Assembly: GCA_025506515.1 (NCBI GenBank)
Contig: CM046456.1
Coordinates: 14,374,872 to 14,438,871, forward strand
Direction: 5' to 3'
Source of the DNA: Flaveria trinervia
Taxonomy: Eukaryota > Streptophyta > Magnoliopsida > Asterales > Asteraceae
Length of the DNA: 64,000 nt
This document shows positions 49,966 to 62,699 of the stretch, piece after piece. Positions within the stretch are counted from its first letter, which is position 1; each line of letters begins with the position of its first letter. Position numbers and translations under genes: made by a program. The notes beneath the pieces are model-generated. The model saw nothing but the letters and a program-made list of their open reading frames with translations, was not told the DNA's origin and ran no database searches.

Positions 49966-52900
49966 TCAAGCACAAGCATTCTTTTTCTTCACTTTTCTCT
50001 TCACAAGTTTGTTGAAATCTTCATCTGAAAGAGACAACACCTGGTTCAAAAGCAACCTCACCCCACTTTCTTTAACAATTTCATGCCGCGGTTTAATCCT
50101 GTCCTCCAAACTGTACCCGAAATACTGAGGAAACTTGACCAATTCGGTTTTCGGGTATTCCATGGTCAAAAAGTATTCCCATTTCGGTAACAAGTTATCT
50201 TCCACACTAAAAGTATAAAGAGCTCCATATCTGGAAGCCATAAGTGCAAAATCAGCAGCATGGTATCCTTTCTGCAGAAAAAACTCGGTGACCGGCTTCA
50301 ACTTGACTCGATGCTAAGACCAAAAGCTTGTGGACAGCGAGACATAAGAACCGCAGGCTTGACACCTATTGAAGAAAAATATTCAGCTGTGGGCCGTAGC
50401 TTCTCCTCCACACTGTAACTTATGATGGACGGGTAGCGTGTTAGCACTTTTCCCACATCTTGAGAAGAAAGCCCCATTTCATAAAGATAATCCACTGTTG
50501 CTTGTAACTTTGATCTGCTATAAGTAAGAAGAGCGGGAAACCGGTGAATAACCTTTGCCCTTTTTTCTTGTCAACGCCCAAATCTTCTAGAAATGCCATA
50601 GTCGGGATTAAATTTTCAGTTAGACTAATACCACATAATGAGGTCGTTTACTGATAATCACAGGGATATCTGACTTTGGTATACCGAGGTCAAGAAGGAA
50701 CTCGACAACTGGTTTGATTTTACCTTCCAAACTGTAGTAACCAAATGCGGGGAATTTTCTAATTACTTCCTTAATGACATCACGCTCCATTCCAAGTTCT
50801 TCAAGATAAACAACATGTGGTGGGAGGTTTGGTGTATCACCAATGTTACTTGCACGTGTTGTGGTTGTTGGTTTTTTTGAGCTGGTGGTGGGTTCAGAAA
50901 CAGTAGAAACGGGCGTAGTTGACGTTTCAATAACATTAGGAGATGGTTTTTGCACAGTTTCCTCTGATTTTTCTTTGACTAGTGGGATCGGAAAGTATTC
51001 TAGTACTTCAACAAAACTGTCCCCATGCTCCTCAACGAGTTCTTCTAGGTAAGGGATGAGAGCATCTCTAATTTCAGGAGTAGTGAGCTCTCGTCCTGCA
51101 AGGAATTAGATAATCAGGTGCATCACTAACACCTACCAACAAGCTTGTTATTCAGAATTATGAAAATTGAAGAAAAAGAAGTAATAGCAGAGGAATCAGA
51201 CCTACTAGATATCTGGTTTTGTAGACAGTGTGAAGTCTTGACATCAGGTGATCGACAAAAAGGTCCAGCTTTTTCATCTTTCTGGCTGCACTTACACGAT
51301 TCATGCCTTGGTTTGTCAAAAACAAGTGCAACACTGCCTTAGCTTCCTCTCTTTCTGCTAATAGCAGATTTGGTGGCACGTTTACTAAGCTGACCGCCCC
51401 ATCTATCACAGATTCAAGATTTCAGAATAACAAAACAGTAAAAGAAACCAGCAAGAACGCACACCCCCTCAGGTGTATTCTGAGTCCCACAACAAAATCA
51501 TGAATAAAAAAAAGATTTTGCACCCAAAAATATTTTGAACCAAAACAACTAAAAAACAAGTTCTGATATTAATGAACTTTTACTTGCTTACCAGTCTCTG
51601 CCCGGCAGAAGAACAGCCTCTGAGGGAAGGAAAGTTGGGTCCTGAATTCATAAGAAGTGAGGTTGTGTTAACAGGAATAAGGACTTAAAAGATTTTAAAG
51701 ATGTGAAGACAAGCACATTGGATAACTAGCTTCTGGAAGTTCAAACAAATATATGGTGTATGCAAACATCTTTCCATGATTAATCTATAAGTTAACTGGT
51801 ACTGGTCATAAAGTGAAGAAACACAACGACGATAACTTTCCAAGTTCACTACGACAAAGACATAACAAAGAAATGACTGGATGATAACATAAAGGTTGCT
51901 TTAAAAAAACGAGCAATACATTTAGAGTATAACTCCGAAGAGAAGTGAGAACTAAAATCCTATAATATTGCATATCTGTTGATCAAATTTCTGTTTGTGG
52001 GAGGGGCCTGCACAGCTACAATACACACCAGGTTATGAAATATCAAAATAGATGTCATACGCCTAAGCAAAATGGGAGGGAGCATTATGAACCCATCAAC
52101 GAACTGCTATCTTGGGTAGGGAATCTCAGAATTTCAGACATTTTGTTTTTTCATTTATGGCAGAACATAACAGCTTTTTGTACAAATGACCCATAACATA
52201 TCATTTTCCCTCTTGAAGCATATGTATTCTATCTTTTGCATGCTTCTTATAATGTACCTACAGTCATTCTAATCCGTAACATACATAATCACCTTAAATT
52301 CACCAATCACAGCAATAGATGTCCAATTCACCACTTTTGTATTCTAAGCCTCCCTCTAGAGTCTAGCCCTCTATCTATCATCTATATAAACCACCAACCA
52401 AAGGTGCATGATACACACCGTTCAATCCAAAATCACCCTCTATATTCAATCACACGAACCCAAGGTTAGAGAAAAAGTTAACCTTTAAAATCCTAAATTT
52501 CAATCATAAAGGACCTCCAAAATTCCTACCCTAAGCTAGAAATCATTAATTCTAAATGCTGCATATCGATAGAAACCTAGAAAGACTTGTACACTCCAAT
52601 ATCTTCTATTTAAAATCTCAACATTTGAAATACATCCATTCAAGCTTTCAGAAACCAATTGTCCAACTAAAAAGTGCAAAATCAATCATATTCTTAACTA
52701 TTAGCAAACAACACACCCTTACAATTGAGGATGAACATGAAGAATCGAAACAGATTGAATAATAAAAACTGTGAACTGAAAACAAAGGGAGAACTGATTG
52801 GTGGTGTAAGCATTTAACATTTTACAGTTTGCTTGCTTCCAGTTCAAGCCATGAACGCTTAACAATATTAACAGATTTCTACCAAAGGCAGTTAGCTTGC

Positions 52901-53175
52901 TTAGAGAGAAAGTTAACCTTTAAAAACCTAAATTTCAAGCATAAAGAGACCTCCAATCTCCATAACTCCTATCATAACTTTTAGCAACGAACACAAGCTC
53001 ACAACCATACAACTGACGACAAACCATAAATGAAGAATAAAAACAAAGTGAATAATCAAAGTGTGGAGTGTGAAGAAAGTGATAAGTGAAGAAGATACCG
53101 TGAGGATACGGAGGATGAGGTGGCACCGAAGAGCGAGAGGGTGTCGGAGGTTCGGAAGAGAGTGAAAGCCTTCAT
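49966..53175 (-). CDS. Organellar mTERF-family protein (frameshifted)
   Basis: mTERF proteins are nuclear-encoded helical-repeat proteins that bind organellar nucleic acid and act in transcription, splicing or ribosome assembly. Exons in transcript order: 53175-53099, 51641-51592, 51402-51202, 51095-49966. The first exon encodes a Ser/Thr-rich organelle transit peptide (MKAFTLFRTSDTLSLFGATS). The last exon holds tandem mTERF repeats, each with a proline-containing 'FP/YP...GYSLE' signature: IRKFPAFGYYSLEGKIKP, ISKRP, VLTRYPSIISYSVEEKLRP, SRCPQAFGLSIE, VKFPQYFGYSLEDRIKP. Three one-base losses, all in short runs on the coding strand, break that exon near 50638, 50561-50566 and 50300; counting them restores phase and gives 486 residues. 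I cannot assign it to a numbered Arabidopsis mTERF with confidence. It is either a young pseudogene or affected by consensus errors. Confidence 0.8.
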
Positions 53176-55454
53176 GTGGAGGCTGTTGGTTACAACTCCG
53201 GTGAACGGTGGGTGTGTGTGACAACTGATAAGCTTTATATGGAGTACAATGGTTCGTGTATTTTGGGGGTTCAAACAAGATATGGTTTCTTTTGCCGTTT
53301 AAATAGTTTGATTTTTAGCTACAAAGTGTGCATGAGATGGATTGTATTTTTAGACCTGTATTTTCTAGATGAGAAGAAATGGAGATACTATCAAGAACAA
53401 GTTTTTAAACGAAACAATAGAATTTTTAAAATTTTATTGGAATTGGAGAGACGAAATTGATTGAAAAGACACAATCAGTTGAATATATTGCTGCTGAGAA
53501 AACTAAACTGAAAACGTCTAGTTATTGCTATGTAAATATCACGTCATATGTATTTTAGACGTGGGCCAAGTAGAACGGATTTCATCTTTTTTTTTTCTTT
53601 TAAAATTTTATTGACGGATTAATGTAGTGCTTTACACAATTACACGTCTTGTTTTATTTTTCTTCAAAATTATAAAACTATATTAATACATAGGGTATTT
53701 TTATTTTTTTTAATTATATGTAGCTTACATTTTTATAATGCTACTGACAAGGGCGGCCTTAAAGGTATATGTGTGCCCTGCGCGCACACACGCGCATTTA
53801 AAACAAAATTAAGAACTATAGGTTATTAACAAGCTCAATAACATTATAAATTATTCTAGGCTATTAAACTTTAGAGTCCATTAACAATCCTAATTACTTT
53901 AGTTCATTACTATATACCCAGTCTATCAATCTAATACCCAAGAAAAGTTGCTTAAACGGGCGGATCAAACGGTAGTCAAGGATGAATAAGGAGTTGATTT
54001 CTAAAGGTCAACCTCACAAGCAATTAGTTCACTTGAAACAAGATTTGAACAATATCAAGAATATGAAAACTATTTGATTTTTTGTTTCCTAAAGGATTGA
54101 AGTAACTTGATGAAAATGATCTTAAATCGTATTATATATATATTTTACATATGAGTTATTAATTTTATATCATAGGAGTTTAGTTTTTCCTATTCGCTCA
54201 GAGTTTAAATATTTTCACAAATTCATAGGGACGACTCTATTACCTAATTTTAAGGTAATACTTTTTAGTTGGTGAGGTTCAATTGTGAAAATTTACGTAC
54301 AAACACCCTATAAAATGGTAAATAGAGGCACATCCACATGCTTGCAAGGAAGAAATGTAATATTCTAATATAGTTGTCTTTTAATAATATCTTATACGAT
54401 ATTGATAGATTTTTTTTGAACCGATATGTTAGTGAAAATTATTAGTATTATCAAGTTAGAAATATTCGTTTATGTCAATGTTTGAACTTTGAACCTGCAA
54501 AAGAGGTAAAATCTTCCACCTTTCCTGGCCTAAGGCTCAAATTTTTTAAAAAATTCACGAGAACAACATATTACTAGATTTTAAAGTAACTGCTTCTTTA
54601 GTTGGTCGGGTTCAATTGTGAATATTACATCCAAACACCCTATAAAGTGGGAAATACAGGCACATCCACGTATTTGCGAGGGCATATTAATATAACGAAA
54701 TGTAATATTCCAATATAGTTAAAAGAGCGTGTTAAGAAGAAATTATCGTTTAATTCGTAGAAAAGAACGTTTCTTTCAGAGTTTACAAGAAAGTATGCTT
54801 AATGAAGTTAGTGTTACGTCTTACTCTTGTATTATTATATATTTTTTTAAAAAGTTAAGGAATGGTAAACTTTAAAGCTTCATTTTTATTTATTTATAAT
54901 TTTGTCTCGATAGTTAATGGGTTTGGTTTTTTTACTCTCTCTAAACATTTTTTATTTCTTCTTCGCTCATACTATACATATTTTACGTTTTAAACTCGTT
55001 TTATTTTTAATAATTTAGGCTTTCCGTAAAACTTTTGTCGGTTAACTTTTCTGAAGAAACGAAGTACGTGGCAGTTTTAGCTTTTTAAACCGACAAAGTT
55101 TTCAACTCGTAAAGGTTGTCAAGTTGATTATATGTCATTCAAAACGCGTAAGAAGTATCTAGCACTAACATTACTCGAAATACATTTAAAGTGTTTGAGA
55201 CGACGCGTGATTTCCGGATACACGTGGTAATTATGTCGACATGACGTAGGACTCCTCGATGTGTATATGATTATTTGATACAGTGTAAGAATCTTCGATA
55301 TCTCGCCATTTATTTGTCATGATGTATGAATATGTTAAAACTTACTATATAAGTTGCTATATGTTATGTAGTTCTTCATTAGTTCTATTTATTCATGACT
55401 TCATTTAATTTGATTATATAATTTCCTTTATTTCTTTAGAAAATATAAAGCAGA
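53176..55454. other. Intergenic region with an old local duplication
   Basis: The first few hundred bases are the upstream region of the mTERF gene. 54217-54380 and 54552-54722 are diverged copies of one segment (both contain GGTTCAATTGTGAA, ACAAACACCCTATAAA-type words and GAAATGTAATATTC). Near 53745-53800 a 'gggcggccttaaaggt' segment followed by alternating GCGCAC resembles a transposon fragment. No gene is supported. Confidence 0.4.
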
Positions 55455-55528
55455 ATGTTCAGGGACAACAATTATCCCGCATTTGGTGATGAATCATCTA
55501 ACAAGATGGGGTGCATGAAATCAATCTG
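55455..55528 (+). CDS. Possible isolated first-exon fragment (hypothetical)
   Basis: ATG at 55455 opens MFRDNNYPAFGDESSNKMGC followed by MKSIW, then a donor-like GTATAA at 55529. The 'GCMKSIW' word is reminiscent of the start of some plant proteins that begin 'GCMWGIFH', but I could find no second exon before the copia insertion at 55978 or after it. It may be a gene fragment or chance. Confidence 0.2.
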
Positions 55529-55977
55529 GTATAACATTTTTGCACTTAATTGTTGTTTCCTTTATGGAAGTCTAATAATACTATTGCTTTAGGTGTTTGT
55601 ATCTATTGATATGTTGGTGGAGTGTGGTGATTGTGGTGGTAAATACAAGGGAGCATCCAGTTAGACATTCTGCAACCAATAAAATCAAGTTATCAATTTA
55701 AGTTAATAGAAAAATACGAGATAGGTGGTGGCTAGAAGTTATGGATGGTAAATGATGAACATAACCAAAAAATTGCTTAACATCCGGAGGAAATCCATTT
55801 AAGTGAGACTGTCTGATAAGGAAATGCATTTGGAGTAGCTGACAAATCAAAACATGAAGTTGCGTAACATACAATTAAAATTGGGGATTAGAACCCCCAA
55901 ACATTATGTCCAACCAACGAATTGTATATAATGTGCGCATAAGTACATGTAATAAAAACAAAATAGAAACTACAATG

Positions 55978-56249
55978 TGTTATGAATTATTACCATGGCA
56001 AGTGGATGAACTTTTTGTCAAACTTATAAATAAGTTTACTATGCTATTTATCTACCAAAATAGTTTACCTTGTCTACCAAGTTGATTGATTTTTGTAGTA
56101 TAAATACCACCTTAATGTAGAGGAGAAGATATACCTCTTGTATACACTTTCATAAGTTATACATTTCTCTTCTTCTTGTTCTTGCAATTCTCTCTAAAAT
56201 CTTAAGGTTATAACACTAAATTTGTGTTAATCATTGTGATATTATAACA
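55978..56249 (+). repeat. 5' LTR of the copia element
   Basis: 272 bp, TGTTATGA...ATTATAACA. Contains a TATA box in TAGTATAAATACCACC (about 56097-56112) and a CT-rich stretch 'ttctcttcttcttgttcttgc' downstream of it, consistent with LTR promoter structure. A diverged copy of this LTR is at 25553-26200. Confidence 0.92.
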
Positions 56250-56257
56250 CGTTATCA

Positions 56258-56337
56258 GCACGAAAGCTCTTAAACTCTAATCAAGAAGACTAATTGAGCA
56301 CGAAAGCTCTTAAACTCTAATCAAGAAGACTAATTGA
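56258..56337 (+). repeat. 40-bp tandem duplication beside the copia primer-binding site
   Basis: The unit starting GCACGAAAGCTCTTAAACTC at 56258 repeats exactly from 56298, and a third partial start (GCACAAAG) follows at 56338. The duplicated unit includes the 3' half of the putative primer-binding site, so two partial copies of that site exist. Confidence 0.85.
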
Positions 56338-57127
56338 GCACAAAGTTATCTACTAATCAAGGTAAGACCTTCATTAAGTAATAATATATAATATCTTATA
56401 TTGAGAAGATAACTAATATAAATAAAATAAGCATAAAGGAGATCTTATTTGGACATTTTGATAATCATGGGACTACTAACAAACTAACTTTTATTATGCA
56501 TCTAACTTTTGATTATGCAACTAACATTTTATCTTATGTCAACTAACATTTACTTATGCATCTAACATTTACTTAATCTTTATTTATACAACTAACATTT
56601 CCTTTTATGTCAACTGACATTTTGATTATATTGCTAACATTTATTCGTACTAACGTCTTATTCTTATCCTAATTTGTCGTTCTTATTCTATTTTTTTTTA
56701 TAAACTAAATTCATGTTTTATAACATAATCTTATACTTATTGTTGATATATACATAGACGATGGTTATATAGCCGTTATGAACGGTTATATAGCCGTTGT
56801 AAACAATCACATAACCGTTACAAACGGTTATAATTTTAAACTATAAATTAACCACTATCAATTTATTTTCGTTTACAATAAACAGATCATCTATCAAGTT
56901 TATCCAAGAAAATCTTTCAAAGATGATACACCCGGTTTTAATACTGGCAACCATAATGCTTATTTTAATTCTTATCCCCATTGCTGAACTACCACCCGAA
57001 GAATTTAAACTTTTCTTATTTTTGTATTTGTTCATAGCTCTACCACTTTATTGTATCGCAATGTTTATTGATATATATATTTTAATAATCATCTTACTAT
57101 TTGCTTAATTCTTATTTAGAAATCAGA

Positions 57128-58162
57128 ATGTCGAATATTGCAAAAATTGAATTCCCGGCTCTTAGTATCAATGGAGAAAACTATATGCCTTGGACGGCCC
57201 ATGTGAGAAGACATCTTAAATCAATGGGTGTCTTAGAAACAATACAAGAGGGGAATGTTTGTTCAGAGCAAGACAAGGCGAAAGCCGATGTCTTTTTACA
57301 TAAACATATTGATGAAATGCTACAATTTGAATATTCAAATTGTGAGGATCCGTATGTTTTATGAAAAGACTTACAAAGCAGATTTGATCATCAAAGGAAA
57401 GTTCTACTTCCTACTGCTAGAGATGAATGGAACAATCTCAGGTTCCAAGATTTTAAAAAAGTAAACGAGTACACATCTGCTTTGTTCAGAATATGCTCGA
57501 CCCTCAGATTTTATGGGCAAACTGTAACCGAGGAAGATATGTTGGAGAAAACTTTCTTCACATTTCATGCATCAAATATAAACTTGCAACAACAATATAG
57601 GTTGCAAAAATTTAAAAGATATTCTGATTTGAATTCATTTCTTCTCGTAGCAGAAAAAAACAATGAGCTCTTGATGAAAAATCATCAAGCTCGCCCCACA
57701 GGATCATTAGCAATTCCAGAGATAAATATTGCTACTAAAAACTCTGGAAGAAAGTGGGGACGAGGTCGTGGCCGAGGTTCTTTTGATAAAAGTTACCTTA
57801 ATAACCGAAACCATTCTTTTAAAAGTAATAATAATTACCGAGGTAACTTTTATAATCGTGGACATGGTCGTGGCCGTGGATATGGCCGTGGTAGAAATCA
57901 AAGAACAGTAAATTACCACGCCCCACAAAACAATTCCAACCAGTACAAGGGGAATGAAGCTGGTAGGTCCGAAAATAATGGCACTTCCTGTTTTAGATGT
58001 GGTAGCACAAACCACTGGTCGAAGGCTTGTCGCACAGCTCCACATTTGTGTGAACTATACCAAGCCTCTTTTAAAAGAGAAGAGAAGGAAGTGAACCATG
58101 TTGATAATTTTAATGATCTCAATGTTGAGTTGAACACTGCAGACTTTGACATAGACCTTTGA
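57128..58162 (+). pseudogene. Copia Gag, one internal stop
   Basis: Starts MSNIAKIEFPALSINGENYM, the N-terminal motif of copia Gag (KIEFxALxxxGxNYxxW), and continues through a UBN2-like region to an Arg/Gly-rich linker (about 57750-57900) and a zinc knuckle CFRCGSTNHWSKAC (CX2CX4HX4C, near 57988). An in-frame TGA at 57362 replaces an expected Trp codon (one G-to-A change). Apart from that stop the frame is open for about 345 codons. Confidence 0.85.
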
Positions 58163-58330
58163 AACACCTATTGTTTTACAATAATAGTTATATGCAACAA
58201 TTAAGTGTTTTTCTATCTTTAACCATGTATTTTTCTTTATGTAATGTTTTCTTTCGATTAAATAAAGTTTTTTAAAATATAACAATGTCATCGTTATTCA
58301 CTTATTATTTTTCTTTATACTTTCAAGATT

Positions 58331-61300
58331 AAAATGAACATCACTGGAGCACAAGATCAAACAAATGAAGCAGATATATGTATAGCGGATAGTGGAGCCA
58401 CACACACTATACTTAGATCTAAAAATATTTTTATGAACTTAAACCAACAAAAGGAATCGTTAATACAATATCAGGCCCTACAGACCTGATAGAAGGAGTG
58501 GGAAAAGCTAATTTAGCATTACCAAATGGTACAAAGCTTATTATAAAAATGCTTTATTTTCCCCAAAATCAACAAGAAATCTGTTGAGTTTCAAAAACAT
58601 ATATCATAACGGATATGATACTCAGTCAAGGACTGTTGATAATGAAAAATATTTGCATATCATAAGCAAAGATCAGATATTAGAAAAACTGCCAATGCTT
58701 CAGTCTGGTTTACATTATACACACATTAATGTGCCTCAGGCATATATGGCAGTTAAAGAAAAATTTTGTGATCCTGAAACACTTAGCTTGGGCATGATAG
58801 ATTGGGTCATCCAGGATCTACAATGATGAAAGATAATTGAAAACACTCATGGGCATCCATTGAAATATCAAAAGATCCCGCAATCGAATAAAATTCCTTT
58901 GTGTACATCTTGTTCTCTTGGAAATTAATCACAAGACCTTCGCCTGTGAAAAATGAAAAAGAATCACCTTTGTTTCTTGAAAGAATTCAAGGAGATATAT
59001 GTGGGCCAATTCATCCACCATGTGGACCATTTAGATACTTTATGGTTTTGATAGAAGCATCAAGTAGATGGTCTCATGTCTCTTTGTTATCAACTCGTAA
59101 TGTAGCATTTGCAAAATTTCTTGCACAAATTATCAAATTACGAGCACATTTTCCTGATTATACTATTAAAAGGGTGAGACTTGATAATGCTGGTGAATTC
59201 ACATCACATGCTTTTAATGATTATTGCATGTCTGTGGGAATTATTGTTGAACACCCTGTTGCTCATGTACACACACAAAATGGCTTAGCTGAGTCGTTAA
59301 TCAAACGTCTACAACTAATAGCTAGACCATTAATAATGAGGACAAAACTCCATGTGTCTATATGGGGTCATGCAATTCTTCATGCTGGATCACTAATTCG
59401 TATGAGACCAAGTGCAAATCTTAAATACTCTCCGTTACAACTTGTTTCTGGAAATGAGCCAAACATTTCACACCTTAGAATTTTTGGGTGTGCTGTCTAT
59501 GTCCCTATTGCACCACCACAACAGCACAAAATGGGTCCTCAAAGAAGGTTGGGAATATATGTTGGATATGAATCAGCTTCCATCATAAGATATCTTGAAC
59601 CTTTAACGGGTGATGTATTTACAGCACGTTTTGCTGATTGTCACTTTAACGAGTCAGTTTTCCCCGCATTAGGGGGAGAAAAGAAAAAACAAGAAAATGA
59701 TGTCTCATGGTATGTTCCTTCATTATTATTCTTGATCCAGTAACTAAACAACATGAGACAGAGGTTCAAAAGATAATACACCTGCAAGAAATTGCAAATC
59801 AATTACCTGATGCATTTACTGATACAAACAAAGTTACTAAATCTCATATACCAGCTGCTAATGCTCCAGCTCGAGTTGAGATTCCAAATAATCAAATAGA
59901 AAACACAATGGCTCATGAATCTCAAAAACGTTTGAAACGAGGAAGACCAATTGGTTCCAAAGATAAAAATCCTCGAAAAAGAAAAACTCATGAAAAGGAG
60001 TTGACCATAAAGTGAATGATCTTGATGCAACGCTAAACACCAAAACCTCTCATGAGGAGGATTTGATAAAAATAACAAAGAAATATCAATTAACTATGGT
60101 CACACACATACCTTATGGAATCAAGATGAAATGGAAAGTATTGATGAAATATTTTCATATTCCATAGCAAGTGACATCATGAGTGGAGATGATGATCCTG
60201 AACCACAGTCAGTTAGTGACTGTAAAAATAGACATGATTGGGATAAATGGAAAGGAGCCATGCAAGCTGAATTAGATTCACTTAACAAACGAAAGGTCTT
60301 TGGATCTATTGTTATTACTCCGGAGGCCATAAAGCCTGTAGGGTATAAATGGGTTTTTGTACGAAAACGAAATGAGAAAAATGAAGTTACAAGGTATAAA
60401 GCTAGACTTGTAGCTCAGGGTTTTTCACAAAGGCCAGGGATTGATTATGAGGAAACATACTCCCCTGTTATGGATGCAATAACCTTTAGATACTTAATCA
60501 GTTTAACAGTCTCTAAAAATTTAGAGATGCGTCTTATGGATGTTGTCACAGCTTACTTGTATGGATCACTAGATAGTGACATCTATATGAAAATTCCTGA
60601 AGGTTTTAAATTCCCCGAAGCATTAAGCTCAAGGCCTAAGGAAATGTATTCCATCAAATTACAAAGATCTTTATATGGACTCAAACAATCTGGAAGGATG
60701 TGGTATAATCGTTTGAGTGATTATTTGACAAGTAAAGGATACACAAGTAATCTTATTTGTCCATGCGTCTTCATTAAGAAAACAACATCAGGATTTGTGA
60801 TCATAGCTGTGTATGTTGATGATCTAATATAATTGGGACGCAAAAGGAAATAAATGAAGCAATTGCTCTTTTAAAGAAAGAATTTGAAATGAAAGACCTT
60901 GGAAAAACCAAATATTGTCTTGGTTTACAGATTGAGCATATGCATAATGGAATACTTGTGCATGAGTCAACTTATACTGAGAAACTCTTAAAGCGTTTCA
61001 ATATGGACAAAGCAAATCCTTTAAGCACACCGATGGTTGTTAGATCACTCAATGTTGATACTGATCCATTCCGTCCTTGTGAAGATAATGAGGAGGTCCT
61101 TGGTCCAGAGATACCATATCTCAGTGCAATTGGAGCTCTTATGTATCTTACTAACTGTACGAGACCTGATATTTCTTTTGCAGTTAATTTATTAGCAAGA
61201 TTTAGTTTGGCTCCTACTAAAAGGCACTGGAATGGGATTAAACATATTTTTAGATATCTTCGAGGTACTATTGATTTAGGGTTGTTTTATCCTAATAATT

Positions 61301-61700
61301 CAAAAGAAGGGTTGGTTGGTTATACAGATGCAGGTTATTTGTCAGATCCCCATAAAGCAAAATCTCAAAGGATACATATTTAAAAATGGAGGAACTGCGA
61401 TTTCATGGCGTTCTCAGAAACAACACTCGTTGCGACATCCTCAAATTATGCTGAAGTCATTGCACTACATGAAGCTTCAAGAGAATGTGTATGGTTAAGA
61501 TCTATGACTAACTTATATCAACTTCTTGTGGATTGGAAAAGGATGAAAATGCAACACCAATCTATGAAGATAATGCAGCTTGTGTCTCACAAATGAAAGA
61601 AGGGTATATCAAAAGTGACAGAACAAAACATATACCACCAAGATTCTTTTCATACACTCAAGACCTTATTAAAGATAAACAAGTTAAATTGATACGTTCA
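58331..61700 (+). pseudogene. Broken copia Pol: protease, integrase, RT, RNase H
   Basis: Protease begins near 58331 with the active-site word ADSGATH. Integrase is about 58900-59690: CTSC zinc-finger end, catalytic Asp in GDICGP and LDNAGEF, Glu in NGLAESL. RT is 60300-60840 with YKWVFVRKRN, QGFSQRPGIDYEETYSPV and the catalytic YVDD at 60814. RNase H follows from about 61310 (YTDAGYLSD), with copia-type REC.W near 61480. One-base losses shift the frame in the protease (two), just after YVDD (60830), and in RNase H, so no full polyprotein can be made. Confidence 0.85.
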
Positions 61701-61954
61701 ATCTAGTAACAATTCAGCTGATCTTTTCACAAAGCACTTCCTAAAACAACTTTTAGAAAACATGTTTATGATATTGGCATGCGACATGTACACGCAATGT
61801 GATGATCTATAGAAGACAATTTGAGGGGGAGTTATAAGCTGCACTCTTTTTCCCTTAGCTAAAGTTTTTTTCCCACTGGGTTTTTCTTTAGCAAGGTTTT
61901 TAACGAGGCAGTACTTAAACTCTTGAAGTTTGAAAAGTGTCATCCAAGGGGGAG

Positions 61955-62224
61955 TGTTATGATTATTACCATGGCAAGTGGATGAACTCTTTGTCAAACT
62001 TGTAGATAAGTTTACTATGCTACTTATCTACCAAAATAGTTTACCTTGTTTACCAAGTTGATTGATCTTTGTAGTATAAATACCACCTCAATGTAAAGGA
62101 GAAGATGTACCTCTTGTGTACACTTTCATAAGTTATACATTTCTCTTCTTCTTGTTCTTGCAATTCTTTCTAAAATCTTAAGGTTAAACACTAAATATGT
62201 GTTAATCATTGTGATATTATAACA
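61955..62224 (+). repeat. 3' LTR of the copia element
   Basis: 270 bp, starting TGTTATGATTATTACC after the purine tract and ending ATTATAACA before the CAATG duplication. Of about 12 differences from the 5' LTR, 11 are transitions. Confidence 0.92.
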
Positions 62225-62229
62225 CAATG

Positions 62230-62690
62230 TAGATTCTTAATCTATTTCAATGAAATGGTTATATCTATAACACTTAAGAATATAAAGCCACTAATGTCAT
62301 TAGGCGGATTTTCTTTATCCATTCAATATCCTACACCATATGGTATGCACTTCCTCATGTGTTAATAATAGACACAACATAACAAACAAACATGCATAAC
62401 ATTTGTTTTCATATTGCGGGTGTGACTTCGACCCTTAGATGTTTTGTATTGATCATGTATTTTTAACTAAAGATATGAGGACAACTTAACCTGGGTCTAT
62501 AGAAGTTAAAAGATACATTGGATAGATGTAATGGAACCACATGACAGTAACCAATAAAGACGTTGCTCTTATGAACACATGTCAACACACATATTTTCTA
62601 ATATTGCCTAGTTACTATACATGTAACATGTATATGAAAATATCTCTAAGCACTGAAAGGCTAGCTTTTCGGAAGAAGACTAAGAAGCTT
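62230..62690. other. Spacer downstream of the copia element
   Basis: AT-rich, no gene or repeat that I can delimit. Confidence 0.3.
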
Positions 62691-62699
62691 TTGAGTATA

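Larger units (their letters stand above)
55978..62224 (+). mobile_element. Ty1/copia LTR retrotransposon, structurally complete
   Basis: Has both LTRs (55978-56249 and 61955-62224), a 5-bp target duplication CAATG (55973-55977 and 62225-62229), a primer-binding-like TTATCAGCACGA just after the 5' LTR, a purine tract AAGGGGGAG before the 3' LTR, and gag-protease-integrase-RT-RNase H in Ty1/copia order. Total 6247 bp. By eye the LTRs differ at about 12 substitutions and two one-base indels over 270 bp, so insertion is fairly young, yet coding frames are broken many times. The clade is not resolved. Confidence 0.92.

Noticed and set aside
52236..52762. Open frames within 52.2-52.8 kb on the + strand
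   Set aside because: They lie in intron 1 of the mTERF gene (51642-53098), antisense, with no recognisable domain.
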